The notes: a model not told the origin generated them from the letters alone. DNA of 6,755 bases from DATDDB01 sp035260545 (GCA_035260545.1 DATFUZ010000029.1:1-6755); one strand, 5' to 3'; shown: positions 1 through 4,769, counted from the first letter of the stretch. A program made the numbers and translations.

Positions 1-1
1 G

Positions 2-196
2 CCTACGCCAGAGGCAAGGCAGACGGCTTATCGCCAGCTATTCCGGGCGCAGATTCCCAGGGATGAACTGGAAGCGATCCGCAATGCGACGAACAAGGCC
101 TGGGTGCTGGGGGAGGGGCGCTTCCTGCAGAAGGTGGAGGCTTTGTCGCAGCGGCGTGCTGCGCCTTTGCCCAAGGGAAGGCCACGGGCTGATTAA
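2..196 (+). CDS. REP-associated tyrosine transposase (Transposase_17 / IS200-like), C-terminal end only
   Basis: The reading frame enters from the left edge and gives 64 residues before TAA at 194-196. It contains RQTAYRQLF, IRNATNKAWVLG, and an RRAAPLPKGRPR tail. In my knowledge these are the typical C-terminal signature of RAYT proteins, the single-copy domesticated relatives of IS200/IS605 Y1 transposases: an 'AYR-LF', then 'IR-ATN--WVLG', then 'RR--PLP-GRP'. The catalytic HUH motif and the tyrosine would lie upstream of the window, so activity cannot be judged. RAYTs cut and join single-stranded REP hairpins and are thought to spread these extragenic palindromes. The gene is cut by the window edge; nothing suggests it is broken inside the visible part. 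The family call is from motif recognition, not from an alignment. Confidence 0.85.
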   Translation, partial: PTPEARQTAYRQLFRAQIPRDELEAIRNATNKAWVLGEGRFLQKVEALSQRRAAPLPKGRPRAD

Positions 197-198
197 GA

Positions 199-219
199 CG
201 TGCCCGTGGCAGGCGCACG
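199..219. repeat. Short imperfect palindrome just after the transposase stop (possible REP-like hairpin)
   Basis: CGTGC at 199-203 is mirrored by GCACG at 215-219, and a smaller perfect hairpin, TGCC-CGT-GGCA, lies inside at 201-211. The two foldings compete. RAYT genes are usually flanked by REP hairpins, so a palindrome three bases after the stop is suggestive. It lacks an obvious GTAG/GTGG head tetranucleotide, and a second copy was not seen in this window. Confidence 0.25.
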
Positions 220-314
220 CAGGCAAACACGCTACGTACGCATAAACGCTCATTGAATCTCGCCGCGCGCACGACTACCATGGAGGTGCGTGTCACCCCC
301 GGGAAAGGAGTGAG

Positions 315-1526
315 ATGAGGAGGGCATATCTTGCAGCAGCCATTTGTGCGCTGGGCCTGAGCCTCTTGCCTTGCGCGGCGGACGCGCGCCATTCGCGCCG
401 GGCGCACCATGCCCGTCGCGACCGCTTTCCGGTCGTGCGGCGGACGGACCCGCCGGGCGTGGGAATGGCGCTGGACCCGGCCACGGGCAATTACCGCATC
501 AGCTATTACCCGCCGGCCCTGCCGCCGCCGTCTTCGCCCTCCCTGATGGAGGGCCAGCCCGCCGCCACGCAGGCCGGGCCTGTCGTCCTGCGGGTGTCCG
601 CCGTGAGCAGGAGGCGCCCGAGCGCCGCGAAGCCCAAGTTGCTGCACGCCATTTTTGTGCCAGCCACCAAGATAGATCCCATCGTGGAATCGGACTTCGT
701 CTACCGCCCCGGCCGGCGCGAGGTGCAGTATGCCTATCGCATCGGCAACGGGCGCGGCGCCAAGCAGGCGCTGGTGCGCATCGCCATCGAGCCGCTCTCC
801 ACCGTCTCCGCGCTCATGCTGCCGCTGCCCGGCGGCGCGGGCAGGGATGCCGAGCGCACGGCCCAGTTCGAAGCTACGGCCAGCGGTGCGCTCATCAGCC
901 CTGACCACTGGAGCGGCACGCTCAGCGCCCTGGCTGGCCCGGGCTTGCGCATCGTCTGGCAATTGGACGCCGCCCCCGGGGCAAAAGGCGTGGCGCCCGG
1001 CCGCGCGCAAAGCGGCTTCGGCCTGCCCGCGGACGATCTGCCCGGTGTGGCGCTGGCCCGCCTCAGGGGCAATGCGCCGCCGCTGCGTTTCGGCGGCCAC
1101 TGGCCCCCCGGCGACATCGGCGACCGCCTGCGCTACCTCACCGCCCACGACTACGTCACCCGCCCGGTGGCCGTGCCCGCGATTACCTTGCCCGATCCCT
1201 ACGATTCCGCGGCGCTCATCGGGCGCATCCAGGCCCAGATGCACACCTGGATTGCGCTCGGCCTGCTCGACCCGCTGTTTGCCGACCGGCTGGACCATCA
1301 CCTGGAATACGCCGCCGACGAACTGCGCAATGGCTGGACGCGCGACGCGCGCTACGACCTCGACGCCGTGCACCTCCTGCTCGCGCTGCAGTATCCCAGC
1401 CTGGAAGGCAAGGCAGGCCCCGCCCACCTGCTCAAGCCCGCGGCGATGCAGATCGATGTGGTGGCCGCGCGCGTGCTGGATTTTGACCTGAAATATGTGG
1501 AAATGCGCATGGACCAGGCGCACTAG
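315..1526 (+). CDS. Exported protein of unknown function, 403 aa
   Basis: I do not recognise this family. The ATG at 315 is preceded by a strong Shine-Dalgarno, AAAGGAG at 304-310, 4 nt from the start, which fixes the start. Residues 1-24 form a Sec-type signal peptide: MRR, a hydrophobic core, then probable cleavage after AADA. Cys20 follows a proline, so it is not a good lipobox. Residues 25-45 are rich in Arg and His, and 65-76 form a proline-rich linker. Residues 108-215 alternate in a beta-strand-like way (VQYAYRIGN, ALVRIAIEP). Residues 298-403 look helical (LIGRIQAQMHTW, LDHHLEYAADELRNGW). The mature part has no cysteine. The protein is probably periplasmic or surface-located in a Gram-negative cell. 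A 12-codon frame from 280 overlaps the start as ATGA but has no Shine-Dalgarno. The gene is convergent with the gltX unit. High third-position GC across the frame and the Shine-Dalgarno argue that it is real. Confidence 0.8.
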   Translation: MRRAYLAAAICALGLSLLPCAADARHSRRAHHARRDRFPVVRRTDPPGVGMALDPATGNYRISYYPPALPPPSSPSLMEGQPAATQAGPVVLRVSAVSRRRPSAAKPKLLHAIFVPATKIDPIVESDFVYRPGRREVQYAYRIGNGRGAKQALVRIAIEPLSTVSALMLPLPGGAGRDAERTAQFEATASGALISPDHWSGTLSALAGPGLRIVWQLDAAPGAKGVAPGRAQSGFGLPADDLPGVALARLRGNAPPLRFGGHWPPGDIGDRLRYLTAHDYVTRPVAVPAITLPDPYDSAALIGRIQAQMHTWIALGLLDPLFADRLDHHLEYAADELRNGWTRDARYDLDAVHLLLALQYPSLEGKAGPAHLLKPAAMQIDVVAARVLDFDLKYVEMRMDQAH

Positions 1527-1534
1527 CGCGCCTG
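1515..1534. terminator. Hairpin between convergent genes, no T tract (weak or factor-dependent terminator at best)
   Basis: CAGGCGC at 1515-1521 pairs perfectly with GCGCCTG at 1528-1534 around a 6-nt loop that includes the TAG of the 403-aa gene. It lies 17 nt from the stop of the convergent minus-strand gene. Neither strand has a run of T after the stem, so it does not meet the intrinsic-terminator rule. It could still stabilise 3' ends or pause polymerase from both sides. Confidence 0.35.
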
Positions 1535-1550
1535 CGTGGAAATCTGGATT

Positions 1551-1838
1551 CTATTCATATTCGCCGGGCCGGATACCGGCGGCGGCTATCTCTTCACTCG
1601 TGGCGGGGCGGAACTGCATGAGCGGCACGCGTCCACACGACGGGCACACGCATTCTGGATCTTCCGCAGTGCGGGAGGCGGCATGCGCCAATTGCCCAGG
1701 ATTGTCGTACACCGTGCCCGATTCCTCGCAGATCACCACGGTGTGGCCGCATTCCGGGCAGCTATAGAACGCGAGCGAACCTTGCCCGCAGCAGGGGCAG
1801 GCCACACGGTAACGCCAGATGGGCGGGTCGATGTGCAT
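1551..1838 (-). CDS. Small protein with three CxxC motifs (probable zinc ribbon), downstream of gltX, 95 aa
   Basis: The start at 1838 gives MHIDPPIWRYRVACPCCG; GGAAG lies 8 nt upstream on the minus strand as a Shine-Dalgarno. Three CxxC pairs are visible: C14-C17, C27-C30 and C65-C68, with extra cysteines at C16, C37 and C63. CPCCG and CPECGH are typical zinc-knuckle turns, so the first two pairs probably form one zinc ribbon. C65-C68 (CPSCG) may pair with C37 or C63 for a second site. There is no signal peptide or membrane segment, so the protein is cytoplasmic. It starts 50 nt after the gltX stop on the same strand with no terminator between, so it is probably co-transcribed. Its function is unknown: zinc ribbons of this kind bind nucleic acid or partner proteins, and nothing here decides between them. 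The same frame is open far upstream into gltX, but that part is a shadow of gltX. Confidence 0.8.
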   Translation of the reverse strand: MHIDPPIWRYRVACPCCGQGSLAFYSCPECGHTVVICEESGTVYDNPGQLAHAASRTAEDPECVCPSCGRVPLMQFRPATSEEIAAAGIRPGEYE

Positions 1839-1888
1839 GGTGCAAACTTCCGTATCGAATGGCGCGCCCCGCCGCAATGAAGCCGGAA

Positions 1889-3283
1889 TCACTCCAGGTG
1901 CTTCGCCAAGCGCTCCAGCACCATCTCGCGCGGGAACAGCGCCACCACCGCATCCACGGAAGGCGTCTGCGTCTGCCCGGTGAGCATCACGCGCAGCGGC
2001 ATGGCGATTTTGGGCATCTTGAGGTTGTGCTCGGCGATGGTCTCCTTGATTGCGGCGGCGATTGTGGACGCATGCCACTCTATCGCGGTGAAGCGGCTCA
2101 TCAGCGTGCGCAGCGCGGGCAGGGCTTCCGCCGTCAGGTGCTGGTCCAGCAGCTCCTGCGCCGGGTGCAGCTCCATGTAGAAGACTTCCGCCGCGTCGGC
2201 CAGCTCGTTCAGCGTGGAGACGCGCTCCTTGTACAGGGCGATGATGGCCTCCAGCGCGGGCGATTCGTTCACCGAAATATTGCGCGCCGCCAGGCGCGGC
2301 TGCACCAGGCTCGCCAGGCGCGCATTGTCCGCCAGCTTCATATAATGCTGGTTCAGCCAGTTCAGCTTCTCGGTGTTGAATTGCGCGGCGGAAGGCGTGA
2401 TGTGGTCCAGGTCGAACCACTGGCAGAACTGCTCGACGGAGAAAATCTCCTCGTCGCCGTGCGACCAGCCCAGGCGCGCCAGATAATTGAGCACTGCCTC
2501 CGGCAGATAGCCATCCTCGTCATACTGCATCACGCTCACCGCACCATGGCGCTTGGAAAGCTTGGTGCCGTCATCGCCCAGGATCATCGAAAGGTGCGCG
2601 TACTGCGGCACCGTGGCCCCCAGCGCCTTCAGGATGTTGATCTGGCGCGGCGTGTTGTTCACGTGGTCGTCGCCGCGGATCACATGGGTGATGCCCATGT
2701 CCCAGTCGTCCACCACCACGCAGAAGTTATAGGTGGGCGTGCCGTCCGCACGGGCGATGATCAGGTCGTCCAGCTCCTCGTTGGCAAACTCGATCACCCC
2801 CTTCACCATATCCTTCCACGCCACATAGCCCGTGAGCGGATTCTTGAAGCGCACCACCGGCTGCACCCCGGCAGGCGGCGTCGGCAGCTCCTTCTCCGCC
2901 TCCGGCCGCCAGCGCCCGTCGTAGCGCGGCTTCTCCCCGCGCGCGCGCTGCACCTCGCGCATCTGCTCCAGCTCGGTGGGCGAGGCATAGCAATGGTAGG
3001 CCAGGCCCAGCTCCAGCATGTGCTGGATCACCTCCTTGTAGCGGTACATCCGCTGCATCTGGTAGAAAGGGCCCTCGTCATAGGCCAGGTTCAGCCAGCG
3101 CATCCCGTCCAGGATCGCCTGCACCGCCTCCGGCGTCGAACGCTCCAGATCCGTATCCTCGATGCGCAGGATGAACTGCCCCTCGTGCCGGCGCGCATAG
3201 GCCCAGGAAAAAAGCGCCGTGCGGGCGCCGCCGATGTGCAGATACCCTGTGGGGCTGGGAGCGAAGCGGGTGCGTACAGTCAT
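1889..3283 (-). CDS. gltX: Glutamyl-tRNA synthetase (GluRS, class I), 464 aa
   Basis: GluRS charges tRNA-Glu with glutamate using ATP in the cytoplasm and is normally essential. The start at 3283 yields MTVRTRFAPSPTGYLHIGG. The HIGH-box variant HIGG is at residues 16-19 and the KMSKS-loop variant KLSKR at 241-245. RIEDTD at 40-45 and the VIRGDDH segment at 201-207 are also GluRS hallmarks. The helical anticodon-binding part follows from about 320 to 464. The length of 464 aa is normal for bacterial GluRS. At the tetrad that binds zinc in the E. coli enzyme (C98, C100, C125, H127) this protein has C98, A100, W125 and P127, so it is the zinc-free type. The frame is open 30 codons further upstream, but GluRS proteins begin at the MTVRTRFAPSP-like segment and the promoter lies inside that extension. 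No clear Shine-Dalgarno precedes 3283. Whether it also charges tRNA-Gln cannot be told from sequence alone. Confidence 0.98.
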   Translation of the reverse strand: MTVRTRFAPSPTGYLHIGGARTALFSWAYARRHEGQFILRIEDTDLERSTPEAVQAILDGMRWLNLAYDEGPFYQMQRMYRYKEVIQHMLELGLAYHCYASPTELEQMREVQRARGEKPRYDGRWRPEAEKELPTPPAGVQPVVRFKNPLTGYVAWKDMVKGVIEFANEELDDLIIARADGTPTYNFCVVVDDWDMGITHVIRGDDHVNNTPRQINILKALGATVPQYAHLSMILGDDGTKLSKRHGAVSVMQYDEDGYLPEAVLNYLARLGWSHGDEEIFSVEQFCQWFDLDHITPSAAQFNTEKLNWLNQHYMKLADNARLASLVQPRLAARNISVNESPALEAIIALYKERVSTLNELADAAEVFYMELHPAQELLDQHLTAEALPALRTLMSRFTAIEWHASTIAAAIKETIAEHNLKMPKIAMPLRVMLTGQTQTPSVDAVVALFPREMVLERLAKHLE

Positions 3284-3323
3284 TATCGTTATGCCGTGAA
3301 GCTTGTTATCCGGGAAAGCGCGT

Positions 3324-3353
3324 ATTTTACGCCAGCCGGCCCCCATCGGCCAA
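3324..3353 (-). promoter_or_regulatory. Predicted sigma-70 promoter for gltX
   Basis: Reading the minus strand, TTGGCC (3353-3348) is followed after 18 nt by TAAAAT (3329-3324). TAAAAT matches 5/6 of the -10 consensus and TTGGCC 4/6 of the -35. Transcription would begin about 33 nt before the gltX ATG. This is a prediction from motif matching. Confidence 0.5.
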
Positions 3354-3356
3354 AAA

Positions 3357-3386
3357 TTGACCTGCAAGCCCATTCTGTGGTTTAAT
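3357..3386 (+). promoter_or_regulatory. Predicted sigma-70 promoter for tRNA-Val, with GC-rich discriminator
   Basis: TTGACC at 3357-3362 (5/6) and TTTAAT at 3381-3386 (5/6) are separated by 18 nt. The bases after the -10 (TCGCGCCC) form a GC-rich discriminator, which in enterobacteria marks stable-RNA promoters under stringent (ppGpp/DksA) control. The start site would fall around 3393, a few bases before the mature tRNA 5' end at 3401. The -35 box lies only 3 nt from the predicted gltX -35. Confidence 0.6.
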
Positions 3387-3400
3387 TCGCGCCCTCTATC

Positions 3401-3475
3401 GGGCGGTTAGCTCAGCGGTAGAGCACTGCCTTCACACGGCAGGGGTCACTGGTTCGATCCCAGTACCGCCCACCA
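3401..3475 (+). tRNA. tRNA-Val (anticodon CAC)
   Basis: A full cloverleaf can be drawn. The acceptor GGGCGGT (3401-3407) pairs with ACCGCCC (3465-3471). The D-arm is GCTC...GAGC with the loop AGCGGTA. The anticodon stem is CTGCC/GGCAG around TTCACAC, so the anticodon is CAC and reads GTG (Val). The T-arm is ACTGG-TTCGATC-CCAGT. The discriminator base is A and CCA is encoded at 3473-3475. All stems are perfect or nearly so, so the gene should be functional. It is divergent from gltX and has no intrinsic terminator directly after it. Confidence 0.97.
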
Positions 3476-3771
3476 TAGATGTCTACCCCCTGCATGCGAT
3501 CAGCCGCTGCGACACCATGTCGCGGCCCCTGCGCGCGTCAACAGGCGTAGATTTTATCCTGCGAGGCGGCGCTGAATCTTCGGCACCGGCCCCGAACACC
3601 CATCCCCCCATTCACCAGAATTCATCGGGAAGCGCAGCCTGGCACTTGCCGCGCTGGCGCCTCATTGGGCTGGCTCCCTCGCCGCCCTCCAGCCGCCTTG
3701 AACTTGAAGCCGTGGGCGGTGTCTAATTTTTATTAACTTACCCATTATCAAATATGCGGGGAGACACGATC
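3476..3771. other. Spacer after tRNA-Val without a convincing gene
   Basis: Nothing coding is supported here. A 69-codon frame from 3517 to 3726 is of low complexity, has no Shine-Dalgarno and resembles nothing I know. A hairpin GCGAC-ACCAT-GTCGC lies at 3509-3523, but no T run follows, so it is a poor terminator for the tRNA. The last 40 bases become AT-rich (3725-3753), which suits a promoter for the following gene, but no clean -35/-10 pair was found. Confidence 0.5.
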
Positions 3772-4023
3772 GTGAACATGAACAAAGAAACCTATGAAGT
3801 CAGCAAGGATGAAGCGCAAACCTTGAACATCGAAGAACTCATTCGGCACAGCTCGACTTTAACGACGAGGCTCCAGCTCGCCAGGAAGGAAATCGATGGG
3901 CAGCGCAGGGACCTTGAAAGGCTGCGGGAAAGCAAACTCGCGCTGAGGCTGGAACTGGCGGATGCAAACAGCGAGATCGGCCGCCTGGTGACGGCGCTGA
4001 CGCACGAAGCGGAGCAAGCGTAG
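3772..4023 (+). CDS. Small hypothetical coiled-coil protein, 83 aa
   Basis: I do not recognise this protein. I place the start at GTG 3772 because GGGGAG at 3758-3763 lies 8 nt upstream. ATG 3778 is 14 nt from that Shine-Dalgarno, and an in-frame ATG at 3754 has none. The protein is charged and Leu-rich without breakers: from about residue 19 to the end it reads as one long helix (RLQLARKEIDGQRRD, LERLRESKLALRLEL). Leucines are spaced as in a coiled coil, so it probably forms a dimer or binds a partner. There is no signal peptide, cysteine or membrane segment. It stands alone between tRNA-Val and a decayed tRNA-Val copy, so it may be cargo of a small inserted unit. After the TAG the same frame stays open for 38 more codons to TAA at 4138-4140, so a truncated longer gene cannot be excluded. 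Confidence 0.6.
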   Translation: MNMNKETYEVSKDEAQTLNIEELIRHSSTLTTRLQLARKEIDGQRRDLERLRESKLALRLELADANSEIGRLVTALTHEAEQA

Positions 4024-4102
4024 ATCCTGGATGCGCTGCCGTATGCGGTGAATGACATGACCCGCATCGGTCGGAGCGCGCGCGTGATGAATCGCGCGGA
4101 CG

Positions 4103-4181
4103 ATGCGGTTCGTCCCTCAGCGCATACCGCGCTGCCTTAACGCGGCAGGGGTTACTGGTTCGATCCCGGTACCGCCCACCA
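4103..4181 (+). pseudogene. Degenerate tRNA-Val copy
   Basis: The last 50 nt (4132-4181) match 3426-3475 of the intact tRNA-Val at 46/50. The match covers the anticodon arm, T-arm, 3' acceptor strand and CCA. Two changes fall in the anticodon loop (TTAACGC, nominal anticodon AAC). The 5' half is also recognisable by GCGGTT at 4105-4110 and CTCAGCG at 4116-4122. However, 3 extra bases precede CTCAGCG and 1 follows, the D-loop GG is lost, and the outer two acceptor pairs are broken (ATGCGGT against ACCGCCC). The fold therefore cannot be a normal tRNA. It is either a decayed tandem duplicate or a remnant left by insertion of an element into the tRNA gene. Confidence 0.8.
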
Positions 4182-4190
4182 GATGTAGAA

Positions 4191-4220
4191 AAAGCCCGCG
4201 AAAGCGGGCTTTTTTGTTTT
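4191..4220 (+). terminator. Strong intrinsic terminator after the degenerate tRNA-Val
   Basis: AAAGCCCGC (4191-4199) pairs perfectly with GCGGGCTTT (4204-4212) around a GAAA tetraloop and runs into a T-rich tract (TTTTTTGTTTT). It begins 10 nt after the CCA of the decayed tRNA copy, the usual place for a tRNA operon terminator. It is probably the original terminator of the tRNA-Val transcript. Confidence 0.9.
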
Positions 4221-4248
4221 CTGTCGCTCCGCCTAACCCGCGAACTCG

Positions 4249-4309
4249 GCGGACTTAAAATCCGTCGAGGATCAGTCTCCTTGTGCCGGTTCGATTCCAG
4301 TCCCGGCCA
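4249..4309 (+). pseudogene. tRNA-Leu (TAA) 3' remnant
   Basis: The anticodon stem GCGGA/TCCGT (4249-4253, 4261-4265) surrounds CTTAAAA, giving anticodon TAA. It is followed by a long class II variable arm, CGAGGA (4266-4271) with TCCTTG (4278-4283). A T-arm follows, GCCGG-TTCGATT-CCAGT (4285-4301), with one mismatch and one G-T pair. The 3' acceptor would be CCCGGCC, but no CCA follows and no complementary 5' acceptor or D-arm is found upstream. Only the 3' two thirds survive, so the gene is not functional. The class II arm and the loop sequence support Leu. Confidence 0.7.
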
Positions 4310-4401
4310 CGCCCGGTTCTGGGCGCCCAAGGTCCTCACCCATCACATCGAACCGTTTGACGATTCCTGTTTCAGTCCGCAGGATCAAAGAAAGAAGTAT
4401 G

Positions 4402-4413
4402 CGCCACGTGGCG
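4402..4413. repeat. Perfect 12-bp palindrome upstream of hicAB
   Basis: CGCCACGTGGCG is its own reverse complement and lies about 50 bp upstream of the hicA -35 box. It could be a regulator site or chance in GC-rich DNA; no second copy was seen in the window. Confidence 0.3.
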
Positions 4414-4463
4414 ATGCGCCAATCAAAGTCGAGAGATTAATACAGAAACGCATTAACCGCTGT

Positions 4464-4490
4464 TTGACGGATTATACAAAAGTGTATAAA
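4464..4490 (+). promoter_or_regulatory. Predicted sigma-70 promoter for hicAB
   Basis: TTGACG (4464-4469, 5/6) and TATAAA (4485-4490, 5/6) are 15 nt apart, slightly short of the usual 17. An alternative -10, TAAACT (4487-4492), gives 17 nt but a poorer match. Transcription would start near 4497, which makes the ATG at 4523, not the one at 4502, the natural hicA start. Confidence 0.55.
4472..4489. promoter_or_regulatory. Palindromic operator candidate over the hicAB -10 box
   Basis: TTATACA (4472-4478) and TGTATAA (4483-4489) are perfect 7-bp arms around AAAG. The site lies between the promoter boxes and covers most of the -10 (TATAAA, 4485-4490). HicB antitoxins with a C-terminal helix-turn-helix repress their own operon by binding inverted repeats at the promoter, so this is the obvious HicB/HicAB site. 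Binding is inferred. Confidence 0.6.
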
Positions 4491-4522
4491 CTTAAAACCA
4501 TATGAAGCGGGGGGCGGCATAC

Positions 4523-4696
4523 ATGAAGCAAAGCGAATTTGTCAGGTGGCTGAAGAATCAAGGGGTGACAGTCACGCATGGTTCGAAGCACATGAAGCTG
4601 TACTACAAGGGCAAGCAATCGACCCTTCCGCGCCACGCGGCGGAACTGAAGACGGGGTTGGTAGAGGCGATCAAGAAACAACTGGGATTGAAGTAA
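4523..4696 (+). CDS. hicA: HicA toxin, mRNA interferase, 57 aa
   Basis: HicA is a small double-stranded-RNA-binding-fold ribonuclease that cleaves mRNA and tmRNA when HicB is lost, arresting growth. The protein begins MKQSEFVRWLKNQGV, almost the same as E. coli HicA as I recall it (MKQSEFRRWLESQGV). It has the HGSKHMKL segment with the catalytic histidine at H23 after the conserved Gly-Ser, then the TLPRHAAELKTGL strand-helix and the KKQLGLK end. The length of 57 aa is normal for the family. I chose ATG 4523 because family members begin there, a GGGGGG stretch lies about 10 nt upstream, and the in-frame ATG at 4502 is only a few bases from the predicted transcription start. The active-site histidine is intact, so the toxin is probably live. 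It precedes hicB by 73 nt, a wider gap than usual. Confidence 0.95.
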   Translation: MKQSEFVRWLKNQGVTVTHGSKHMKLYYKGKQSTLPRHAAELKTGLVEAIKKQLGLK

Positions 4697-4697
4697 G

Positions 4698-4737
4698 GCA
4701 GCCCCCAAAGGGGCTGCACCTGAGCCTGGGTCAGGCT
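4698..4737 (+). promoter_or_regulatory. Two adjacent RNA hairpins between hicA and hicB
   Basis: GCAGCCCC (4698-4705) pairs perfectly with GGGGCTGC (4710-4717) around CAAA, starting 2 nt after the hicA stop. A second hairpin, AGCCTG-GGT-CAGGCT (4723-4737), follows at once; an alternative CCTGA/TCAGG pairing (4719-4735) competes with it. No T tract follows either stem. They may protect the hicA 3' end, pause polymerase or partly attenuate; the role is inferred. Confidence 0.5.
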
Positions 4738-4769
4738 ATAGCAGCTACATGATATGTCGGAGGGTGCGG

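Noticed and set aside
3..1523. Very long minus-strand open frame (506 codons)
   Set aside because: It lies antisense to the 403-aa gene, arises from strong third-position GC bias, has no ribosome site or recognisable product, and also runs antisense to the transposase end.
1839..2420. Long N-terminal extension of the zinc-ribbon frame
   Set aside because: It overlaps gltX in another frame. The cysteine-rich part begins at 1838 with a Shine-Dalgarno just upstream, so only 1551-1838 is kept.
3284..3373. 30-codon N-terminal extension of gltX
   Set aside because: GluRS proteins start at the MTVRTRFAPSP-like segment, and the predicted gltX promoter lies inside the extension.
1859..3385. 508-codon plus-strand open frame
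   Set aside because: It is fully antisense to gltX, rich in His/Arg/Leu in the manner of a GC shadow, and resembles no protein.
3517..3726. 69-codon plus-strand frame after tRNA-Val
   Set aside because: It has low-complexity Pro/Ser-rich sequence, no Shine-Dalgarno and no resemblance to known proteins.
3476..4181. Complete integrative element at tRNA-Val
   Set aside because: No integrase, excisionase or replication gene is present, so only a possible unit flanked by tRNA repeats is reported, not a mobile element.
4281..4505. 74-codon plus-strand frame
   Set aside because: It starts inside the tRNA-Leu remnant and runs through the hicAB promoter and operator, so it is unlikely to be translated.
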